In this document: positions 55,086 to 61,569 of the stretch, piece by piece
Layout: every line of letters begins with the position of its first letter
Position numbering within the stretch: position 1 is the stretch's first letter
Source of the DNA: Flavobacterium sharifuzzamanii
Lineage (GTDB): Bacteria > Bacteroidota > Bacteroidia > Flavobacteriales > Flavobacteriaceae
Length of the DNA stretch: 64,000 bases
NCBI RefSeq assembly: GCF_003254585.1
Contig: NZ_QJGZ01000042.1
Span: 1-64,000 of the forward strand
Direction of reading: 5' to 3'
Notes under the pieces: generated by a model
What the model was told of the DNA's origin: nothing
The model's database searches: none
What the model saw: the letters and a program-made list of their open reading frames with translations, nothing else
Translations under genes and position numbers: made by a program

Positions 55086-55670
55086 ATGGACAATTATAAT
55101 TTATTGCAAGAAAACATTCGAAAACGTATTGAGGTAACTGAGGATGAAATGTCGTATTTTATTTTTCTTTTACAACAAAAAAAATATAGTCGGAAAGAAT
55201 TGATACTTAGAGAAAGCGAAATATCTCATAATTTTACTTTTATCGTTTCTGGTTGTGTAAAAAGCTATCTCATCGATAACAAAGGAGAAGAACATATTCT
55301 CACAATTGCACCGAGTGACTGGTGGATTACAGATATAAATAGTTTTGTTTCTGGCACACCTGGAAATTTGTTTTTGGAAGCACTTGAACCGACTACTGCA
55401 TTACTATTAAGTCGCGAAAAGCAAGAATTGCTACTTGCAAAAATCCCTAAATTTGAAAAATATTTCCGTATTCTAACAGAAAAGGCTTTTGCTGTAAGCC
55501 AGCAAAGAATTATAGACTATATGAGTTTAACTGCTTTAGAACGTCTTGAAAAATTTGTAGCCAGTTATCCTTCTGTAATTTCATCTTTAACACAACAGCA
55601 AATTGCCTCTTATATTGGTGTTACTCCTTCATTTTTCAGCAGGATGATTAAAGGAAAAAAAATATTTTAA
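55086..55670 (+). CDS. Crp/Fnr-family transcription regulator
   Basis: 194 residues. A cyclic-nucleotide-binding-fold sensor domain (about 20-125; KKYSRKELILRESEISHNFTFIVSGCVKSYLIDNKGEEHILTIAPSDWWI) is followed by a helix-turn-helix (about 148-192; SLTQQQIASYIGVTPSFFSRMIKG). The Arg/Glu pattern of a true cAMP site is not seen, nor are four Cys for an Fe-S cluster, so the ligand is unknown. A perfect palindrome, TGACCTAGGTCA, lies 9 bases past its stop and before the next gene. Confidence 0.88.
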   Translation: MDNYNLLQENIRKRIEVTEDEMSYFIFLLQQKKYSRKELILRESEISHNFTFIVSGCVKSYLIDNKGEEHILTIAPSDWWITDINSFVSGTPGNLFLEALEPTTALLLSREKQELLLAKIPKFEKYFRILTEKAFAVSQQRIIDYMSLTALERLEKFVASYPSVISSLTQQQIASYIGVTPSFFSRMIKGKKIF

Positions 55671-55679
55671 CATCTCAGT

Positions 55680-55691
55680 TGACCTAGGTCA
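55680..55691. promoter_or_regulatory. Crp/Fnr-type palindrome
   Basis: TGACCTAGGTCA, a perfect 12-bp palindrome preceded by T (TTGAC-N4-GTCA, like an FNR box), centred about 30 bp before a TACTTTTG -7 box. Confidence 0.65.
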
Positions 55692-55714
55692 TTTTTCAAA
55701 AACAGGCTTGATTC

Positions 55715-55722
55715 TACTTTTG
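55715..55722 (+). promoter_or_regulatory. -7 box of the isochorismatase-fold gene
   Basis: TACTTTTG, 35 bases before the upstream start of the hydrolase. No TTTG at -33; the palindrome lies in its place, which fits an activator-dependent promoter. Confidence 0.6.
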
Positions 55723-55756
55723 CTGTCAATAATAACAATTAAAAATATTTTATATC

Positions 55757-56383
55757 ATGATTAGAATTACATTCTCCTTTTTAATCACATTATTGTCTTT
55801 TGCAACTATTTATTGTCAACAAAAAAATCAAGAAAAAATGAAACAAGCACTAATTATCGTAGACGTTCAAAATGATTATTTCCCAGGTGGCCGAATGGAA
55901 CTTTCAGGATCCGAAGCAGCCGCAGATAACGCCAAAACTATTCTGGAATACTGTAGAAAATCAAAAATAGAGGTAATTCACATTCAGCATATTGCAACAG
56001 CTCCTAATTCGACCTTTTTTCTTCCTGAAACAGATGGCGCAAAAATCAATGTAAAAGTAGCCCCAATTTCTAATGAAAAAATTATAACCAAACATTATCC
56101 TAATAGCTTTAGAGAAACCAATCTTTTAGCTTATTTACAAGAAAAGAAAATAACAAATCTCATAGTTACCGGTATGATGACTCACGTTTGTATTGATGCT
56201 ACGGTAAAAGCTGCAAAGGATTATGGATTTGACTGTACAGTCATTTCAGACGCCTGCGCCACAAAAGATCTTGACGTACAAGGCAATAAAGTTGCCGCTA
56301 AAGAAGTTCAAAATGCATTATTAGGTGCTATGGCATTTTATTATGCTGAACTTAAAACAACTTCAGACTTTATTGCTCATTAA
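55757..56383 (+). CDS. Isochorismatase-family cysteine hydrolase
   Basis: 208 residues with this start. The hydrolase begins at MKQALIIVDVQNDYFPGG (Asp of VDVQNDYF). The Lys (ITKHYPNSF) and Cys (GMMTHVCIDATVKAAKDYGF) complete the triad of nicotinamidase/isochorismatase-like enzymes. Substrate unknown. The 27 residues before it (MIRITFSFLITLLSFATIYCQQ) look like a signal peptide, which would send it to the periplasm. A start at the internal ATG (55838) would make it cytoplasmic. It lies just downstream of the Crp/Fnr gene and is its likely target. Confidence 0.85.
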   Translation: MIRITFSFLITLLSFATIYCQQKNQEKMKQALIIVDVQNDYFPGGRMELSGSEAAADNAKTILEYCRKSKIEVIHIQHIATAPNSTFFLPETDGAKINVKVAPISNEKIITKHYPNSFRETNLLAYLQEKKITNLIVTGMMTHVCIDATVKAAKDYGFDCTVISDACATKDLDVQGNKVAAKEVQNALLGAMAFYYAELKTTSDFIAH

Positions 56384-56390
56384 ATTATTC

Positions 56391-56423
56391 AACTTTGTCA
56401 AAGTTTTAAACTTTGACAAAGTT
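56391..56423 (+). terminator. Terminator of the isochorismatase-fold gene
   Basis: Perfect 16-bp inverted repeat AACTTTGTCAAAGTTT / AAACTTTGACAAAGTT, 7 bases past the stop. Confidence 0.85.
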
Positions 56424-56460
56424 CTTTATACAACGAAACCCGACAGGCTTTCTTTGAAAC

Positions 56461-56493
56461 AAAAAAGGCATGAAATCTACATTTCATGCCTTT
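56461..56493 (-). terminator. Terminator of the minus-strand Fe-S/MCE/amidase cluster
   Basis: AAAGGCATGAAAT / ATTTCATGCCTTT perfect stem with loop CTAC and a T-run on the minus strand. Confidence 0.92.
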
Positions 56494-56512
56494 AAATATA
56501 TTTTAAATACTC

Positions 56513-56995
56513 TTAGAAAAATCTGCTGTGCCAACTGTCAGCAGCAGGAACTTCCCAAGATTCATTAAATTCTTCGATATTGTTTACCAAATTATTGAAA
56601 ACAATTGTATTCTCAGAAACCGACTTATCTTTTACCATTTTCTTGAAATCAATCAATGGTTTGTGTGCAATATGTTCTCCAAGTTTAAAAGTAACGTTCA
56701 TTTTATCCAATAAATCAACATTATACTTTTTCTCTAGACTTTGAATAAATTCAACAGAACTATCAATAGAGCATCCTGTCGCAGCTTGCACTTCTTGATT
56801 TACTGCCAATATTATAAATCGATTATATTTCAATAAAAACGAAGCTTCAAGACTTGTACCGTGTGCGGCCCACTGTTCTACAAAAGCTTTTAAATCTGTT
56901 TCGATTTCAGAAAACTCTTCCTCAGAAAATTTTCTGTTCGATTGGTAAATCCAGACTCTAGATTCACCTGGTAAATTTTCAAAAGGTATATACAT
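56513..56995 (-). CDS. Conserved protein of unknown function
   Basis: 160 residues from MYIPFENLPGESRVWIYQSNRKFSEEE; an in-frame ATG 39 bases upstream would add a poly-Lys leader and is less likely. Soluble. IETDLKAFVEQWAAHGTSLEASFLLKYNRFIILAVNQEVQAATGCSIDSSVEFIQSLEKKYNVDLLDKM is the most distinctive part. Homologues are common in Bacteroidota and some carry the name ABC transporter ATPase, but there is no Walker A, signature or Walker B motif, so that name is not supported. It is the last gene of the minus-strand cluster. Confidence 0.75.
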   Translation of the reverse strand: MYIPFENLPGESRVWIYQSNRKFSEEEFSEIETDLKAFVEQWAAHGTSLEASFLLKYNRFIILAVNQEVQAATGCSIDSSVEFIQSLEKKYNVDLLDKMNVTFKLGEHIAHKPLIDFKKMVKDKSVSENTIVFNNLVNNIEEFNESWEVPAADSWHSRFF

Positions 56996-57037
56996 TTTTT
57001 CTTTTTTTTTGTTTGTTTTTGTTTCAGGTTTCAAAAC

Positions 57038-57069
57038 TTAGTAGCTTAGCATCTTAGAACCTTAGCACC
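57038..57069 (+). repeat. Octamer repeat array, copy 4
   Basis: TTAGTAGC, TTAGCATC, TTAGAACC, TTAGCACC, 4 bases from the stop of the next minus-strand gene; TTTCAGGTTTC precedes it. Confidence 0.9.
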
Positions 57070-57073
57070 TCTT

Positions 57074-57865
57074 TTACAAATCCTGTGCATTCGCTATTAA
57101 TTCAGCGATATCTAAAACTTTAACCTGACCTTCTTTTTCTTTATTTTTAATTCCGTCTGTCAACATGGTGTTACAGAATGGACAACCTGCAGCAATAATA
57201 TCAGGTTGAGTTTCTAAAGCATCTTCTGTACGAAGAACGTTCACTTCTTTATTTCCAGGTTCAGCATCTTTAAACATCTGTGCTCCTCCTGCACCACAGC
57301 ATAATCCGTTTGCTTTAGAACGTTTCATTTCAACTAATTCAACATCTAATTTCTGAATTAAATCTCTTGGCGCTTCGTAAACTTTATTTGCTCTTCCTAG
57401 ATAACAAGGGTCATGGAAAGTAATTTTTTTACCTTTAAACTGTCCACCTTCAACAGTTAATCTTCCTTCATCAATTAATGATTTTAGAAACTCCGTATGA
57501 TGAATAACTTCGTAATTCCCTCCTAATTCAGGATATTCATTTTTCAAAGTATTAAAACAGTGCGGGCAAGCTGTAACAATTTTTTTAGCTTCATAAGCAT
57601 TCAAAACCTCGATATTCATCATGGCTTGCATTTGAAACAAAAATTCATTTCCAGCTCTCTTTGCAGGATCACCAGTACAACTCTCTTCTGTACCTAAAAC
57701 TGCAAAAGAAACATTAGTACGATTTAAAATACGTACAAACGCTTTAGTAATCTTTTTTGCTCTATCATCAAAACTTCCTGCGCAACCTACCCAAAACAAA
57801 ACCTCTGGCTGTTTTCCTTCGGCAAGCATTTCTGCCATTGTTGGTACTACTAAATTTTCTGACAT
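57074..57865 (-). CDS. CCG-domain Fe-S oxidoreductase subunit (HdrB/LutA-like)
   Basis: 263 residues from MSENLVVPTMAEMLAEGK. Two cysteine-rich CCG domains: VGCAGSFDDRAKK, EESCTGDPAKRAGNE, ACPHCFNTL in the first; HDPCYLGRANKVYE, GLCCGAGGAQMF, AGCPFCNTML in the second, which has the full CCG motif. Such subunits hold an unusual [4Fe-4S] cluster and pass electrons to thiols or quinols. The membrane Fe-S protein gene lies upstream, so the two probably form one complex. Start at 57865 is preferred over 57874. Electron donor unknown. Confidence 0.88.
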   Translation of the reverse strand: MSENLVVPTMAEMLAEGKQPEVLFWVGCAGSFDDRAKKITKAFVRILNRTNVSFAVLGTEESCTGDPAKRAGNEFLFQMQAMMNIEVLNAYEAKKIVTACPHCFNTLKNEYPELGGNYEVIHHTEFLKSLIDEGRLTVEGGQFKGKKITFHDPCYLGRANKVYEAPRDLIQKLDVELVEMKRSKANGLCCGAGGAQMFKDAEPGNKEVNVLRTEDALETQPDIIAAGCPFCNTMLTDGIKNKEKEGQVKVLDIAELIANAQDL

Positions 57866-57878
57866 TTCTCTCACTTTT

Positions 57879-57994
57879 GTTTAATCGGTTAATGGTGAAA
57901 TTGTTTAATCGCTAAAAGCAAAATGACAAATTCTGTAAAAACCGAAATATTATTTTAAAATCGATCAAACGGTTAAACAACTAACCGATTAAAC
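57879..57994. repeat. GTTTAATCG inverted-repeat element, copy 2
   Basis: Left side GTTTAATCGGTTAAT and AATTGTTTAATCG; right side CGATCAAACGGTTAAAC and AACCGATTAAAC. It fills the gap between the two Fe-S genes and matches the design of 11602-11692. Confidence 0.8.
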
Positions 57995-58002
57995 AATAAA
58001 TC

Positions 58003-59340
58003 TTAATTCTCGTTTTTCCAATTTAAACGGTCTTGCTGGCTATATTGCCAAGGCGCACCGTTATTTTCAATATTAGTCATCATAGCGTTTAATGACATTG
58101 GAGCAGCACTTTGTTCCATAACCAAATAACGACGCATATCCATAATGATAGACAATGGACTAATATTTACAGGACATTCTTCAACGCAAGCATTACAAGA
58201 CGTACAAGCCCATAATTCTTCTGGCGTAATATAATCGTTTAAAAGTGATTTGTTATCTGGAACAAAAACACCTTTATTGGCGTCAATATTTTTACCAACT
58301 TCTGTCAAACGGTCTCTTGTATCCATCATAATCTTACGCGGAGACAATTTTTTACCAGTTTGATTTGCAGGACATGAAGAAGTACAACGCCCGCATTCTG
58401 TACAAGTATATGCATTTAATAACTGAACCCAGTTTAAATCCTGAACATCACTTGCACCAAATTTAGCTGGATGTGCATTTTCATCAGCTGGAGCAGCTGC
58501 AAAAGGATCTGCATTTGGATCCATCATTAATTTCACTTCTTTTGTAACTGAAGCAAGATTATCAAACTGCCCTTCTGGTTTTAAGTTTGCAAAAAAGGTA
58601 TTCGGGAAAGCCAAAAGAATATGCAAATGTTTTGAAAAGTACAAATAGTTCATAAAAACTAAAATACCAACAATATGCAGCCACCAGAAAACTTCAAATA
58701 ATAATCCAACAACTTCGTTTGAAGTGCCATTAAAAATTGGCGCTATAAACTGGCTTATTGGGTAACTTCCTGCTTTATGAAAATGAGAATATCCCCCTGG
58801 AACATTCTGTAAATGCAAATCAGATGCATTCATCAATAAAAACAGAATCATCAAAACTGTTTCAAAATACAAAATGTAATTAGCATCGCTCTTTGGAAAA
58901 CCAGTTAGATCTTTGCTTACAAAACGTTTCAAACGGATTACATTTCTTCTGATCCAGAAAGTAACTACAGCAATAATTACAAGTATCGCTAATATTTCAA
59001 ATGAAGCAATTAGAACATCATAAACTACACCTAAATAAGGCGCAAAAACTCTATGCGTTCCAAAAAGTCCATCAATAATAATTTCTAATAATTCTATATT
59101 AATTATTATGAAACCAACATATACAAAAATATGAAGAATTCCTGCAACAGGGCGTCTCACCATTTTTGACTGCCCTAGCGCAATCAATGCCATGTTTTTC
59201 CAACGAGCTTTAGGATTATCTTTTCGATCTACATCGACTCCTAGATTAATATTTCGGATGATTTTTTTTACGCTCGCTGTAAAAAAACCGAAACCTACTA
59301 TAAGAAGTATTGCGAATAAAATATTATCTAAATAACTCAT
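58003..59340 (-). CDS. Membrane Fe-S protein with NarI-like domain
   Basis: 445 residues. The N-terminal half has about five transmembrane helices (near 7-27, 65-90, 100-125, 155-172 and 213-233) with His residues that could hold heme, as in NarI/HdrE-type cytochromes. The C-terminal half has two [4Fe-4S] motifs: CTECGRCTSSCPANQ (about 312-326) and CTSCNACVEECPVNIS (about 378-392). With the CCG protein downstream it would form a two-subunit quinone-linked electron-transfer complex at the inner membrane, HdrDE-like. Partners and substrate unknown. Confidence 0.88.
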   Translation of the reverse strand: MSYLDNILFAILLIVGFGFFTASVKKIIRNINLGVDVDRKDNPKARWKNMALIALGQSKMVRRPVAGILHIFVYVGFIIINIELLEIIIDGLFGTHRVFAPYLGVVYDVLIASFEILAILVIIAVVTFWIRRNVIRLKRFVSKDLTGFPKSDANYILYFETVLMILFLLMNASDLHLQNVPGGYSHFHKAGSYPISQFIAPIFNGTSNEVVGLLFEVFWWLHIVGILVFMNYLYFSKHLHILLAFPNTFFANLKPEGQFDNLASVTKEVKLMMDPNADPFAAAPADENAHPAKFGASDVQDLNWVQLLNAYTCTECGRCTSSCPANQTGKKLSPRKIMMDTRDRLTEVGKNIDANKGVFVPDNKSLLNDYITPEELWACTSCNACVEECPVNISPLSIIMDMRRYLVMEQSAAPMSLNAMMTNIENNGAPWQYSQQDRLNWKNEN

Positions 59341-59346
59341 TTATAA

Positions 59347-60312
59347 TTATTTTTTATCGGTTGAGTTTGTTTCTTCTGTTGGTGCTACGTATGGCTTATT
59401 TTTCTTTCCAAAAAGAGAAACATTTACGTAACGTGTTGGGTAAAGACGAAGGTCTTGCAATAACAATTCAAGTTCTTTTGAAGTTTTAGTCAAGTTATTA
59501 TACAAAGCCTCATCGTTAAGTATTTTTCCTGCCGTACCTTTTCCAGAATTCAAGTTGCTCATTAAAACATCAACTTTAGCTAAAGTTTGGTTCAAGTTGC
59601 GAACCGTTTTTCCTAAATCTGCTTTATTTAATGAATCTGAAATTTTATTGAAGTTGCCAGACATCTTATTGAAGTTTGTAACCATTCCATTAATCTGTCC
59701 TTTATTAGTATCCAAGATATTATTAAGACTTCCAGAAACTTTATGAAATTGTTCCATTGTCTGACTTAACTCAGCAATTGTTTTCTTTAGATTTTCTTGA
59801 GTATTTTTATCTAAAGTGTTATTTAATCCTGTAACCAAATTATCTATATTCAAAAGCATTTTATCAAGCTTTTGCTGAATTGGTTCAATTTTTCCTCCTA
59901 ATGATTCTGTCAATCCTAATTCAACAGAAGAAACTAATTTCTGTCCGTCTTCTGCCAATTCTTTATCAGCAAAATTTGGAATAATTTTAATTTGTTTCCC
60001 TCCAATCAAACTTGGAGAATAAATAGAAGCTGTACTTGTTTTAGAAATTGGAAAATCTGTTTTAAGCTGAAGCTCAACTAACAATTTACCTGTAACTTCA
60101 TCAATTGTAATTTTATTTACTTTACCAATCGCAAGTCCGTTAAGTGTAACTGGTGCAGATGGTGATAAATCTTCAACATTATCATATTCAGCATATAATA
60201 TTGTATAATTAGTAAAAAGGTCTCTTCCCTTTAAAAAACTATATCCCCAGATAAATAGTAGAATGGATGCGATGACTAAAATAGCCGTTTTAATTTCTCT
60301 TGTTAGTTTCAA
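59347..60312 (-). CDS. MCE/MlaD-family lipid transport protein
   Basis: 321 residues. One N-terminal membrane helix (about 8-27; TAILVIASILLFIWGYSFLKG), an MCE domain (about 35-115; YTILYAEYDNVEDLSPSAPVTLNGLAIGKVNKI ... SIYSPSLIGGKQIKI) and a long helical, Asn/Leu-rich segment (about 130-275) typical of the tunnel-forming needle of MlaD/PqiB types. MlaD subunits carry phospholipids between membranes. The matching MlaE/MlaF genes are not in the window. It is 50 bp downstream of the amidase and 6 bp upstream of the Fe-S gene. Confidence 0.92.
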   Translation of the reverse strand: MKLTREIKTAILVIASILLFIWGYSFLKGRDLFTNYTILYAEYDNVEDLSPSAPVTLNGLAIGKVNKITIDEVTGKLLVELQLKTDFPISKTSTASIYSPSLIGGKQIKIIPNFADKELAEDGQKLVSSVELGLTESLGGKIEPIQQKLDKMLLNIDNLVTGLNNTLDKNTQENLKKTIAELSQTMEQFHKVSGSLNNILDTNKGQINGMVTNFNKMSGNFNKISDSLNKADLGKTVRNLNQTLAKVDVLMSNLNSGKGTAGKILNDEALYNNLTKTSKELELLLQDLRLYPTRYVNVSLFGKKNKPYVAPTEETNSTDKK

Positions 60313-60362
60313 AATTCTAAGTGTTTGTACAAAATTAATATAAATATTCGAACTTACGCTTA

Positions 60363-61487
60363 TTATTTAATCGCGTCCTGAATACTGATTTTTTCGCCAT
60401 CTTTAGTTGCCACTAAAAACGCTGCGCCATATCCTTTACTTTTAGCTTCTTGCAGATATTTTTGCGCTGTTTCGTAACTTGGAGTTTCTTCGTAGAAATA
60501 TTTATAAATATTATTTTCGTACACCATCGTTACATTTTTAAGTCCTTTAAAGTTTTTTGGCTCTAAAGGTGTTTTTTTGATGCTTGCAATAAGCTGTACT
60601 TTAAAAAACGTTCCTTTTGGAACATTTTTAACAACAGCAACTGGAGTATTTGTTTTTGGTTTTGCCTTAGTTGAAGTATCTCTTATGGGCCGACTATCGT
60701 CTGACTCAGTTCCTGAACCAAAGTATTCTCTTTTATAACTTAAAATGGCTTCTGCAATTGCTCTTGCAATATCATCCTGACCTTCTTCTGAATTCAAGAT
60801 GTTTCCTTCTGTTGGATTAGAAACAAATCCAGTTTCAACCAAAACTCTAGGCATATATGCTTTATGAAGTACCATAAAAGGCGCTTGTTTCACACCTCCA
60901 TGACGAAGTTTTTTTCCTAACTTTTCAAAGTTTTCTTCGATTTTAGTCGCGAGAGTAATACTGTTATCTAAATATTCTTCTTGCATGAGAGTCATACCAA
61001 TCATCGATTCTGGAGAATTTGGATCGTACCCTTCATATTTACGCTTATAGTCTTTCTCTAATGTAATTACCGAGTTCTCTTTTTTCGCAGCTTCAAGGTT
61101 TGATGCTACTTTACTTAAACCCATTACATAAGTTTCTGTTCCGTCGGCTGCCGTATTTTTATTGGCGTTACAGTGAATCGAGACGAAAATATTTGAATTT
61201 GCTCTGTTTGCAATATTGGCTCTTTCGACCAAATCAACAAAAACATCAGTTTTACGGGTATAAATTACATTAACATTTGGATTAAGTTCCAAAATCTTCC
61301 CTACTTTCAAAACAATAGCTAAAGCAATATTTTTTTCAATTCGTCCGCTGTAAACAGCACCAAAGTCATGATCTCCATGTCCAGCATCTAGTGTCACTTT
61401 AAATACATTTGACTGACTGTGAGCACAAAAAGACGATATCGTTAGAAATAAAGCAAATATTACTTTAAATTTGTTAATTCCATTCAT
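60363..61487 (-). CDS. N-acetylmuramoyl-L-alanine amidase with SPOR-like domain
   Basis: 374 residues from MNGINKFKVIFALFLTISSF, a signal peptide ending CAHSQS. The Amidase_3 domain (about 28-255) has the zinc ligands in VTLDAGHGDHD (His), SGRIEKNIAL (Glu) and VSIHCNANKN (His) and the catalytic Glu in VLVETGFVSNPTEG. The C-terminal region (about 300-374; GTFFKVQLIASIKKTPL, GYGAAFLVATKDGEKI) looks like a SPOR domain that binds septal glycan. It cuts the peptide from MurNAc in the periplasm. A start 66 bases upstream would place residues before the signal peptide and is less likely. Confidence 0.93.
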   Translation of the reverse strand: MNGINKFKVIFALFLTISSFCAHSQSNVFKVTLDAGHGDHDFGAVYSGRIEKNIALAIVLKVGKILELNPNVNVIYTRKTDVFVDLVERANIANRANSNIFVSIHCNANKNTAADGTETYVMGLSKVASNLEAAKKENSVITLEKDYKRKYEGYDPNSPESMIGMTLMQEEYLDNSITLATKIEENFEKLGKKLRHGGVKQAPFMVLHKAYMPRVLVETGFVSNPTEGNILNSEEGQDDIARAIAEAILSYKREYFGSGTESDDSRPIRDTSTKAKPKTNTPVAVVKNVPKGTFFKVQLIASIKKTPLEPKNFKGLKNVTMVYENNIYKYFYEETPSYETAQKYLQEAKSKGYGAAFLVATKDGEKISIQDAIK

Positions 61488-61569
61488 AAATCTAAAAGTT
61501 AATTTTAATAAAACGCAGCTGTTATAATTTTTAGAATTGATTATTTTTGCCAAAAAATTATATGTAAGT

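Noticed and set aside
56513..56995. ABC transporter ATPase, a name sometimes given to this family.
   Set aside because: No Walker A, signature or Walker B motif in the 160 residues.
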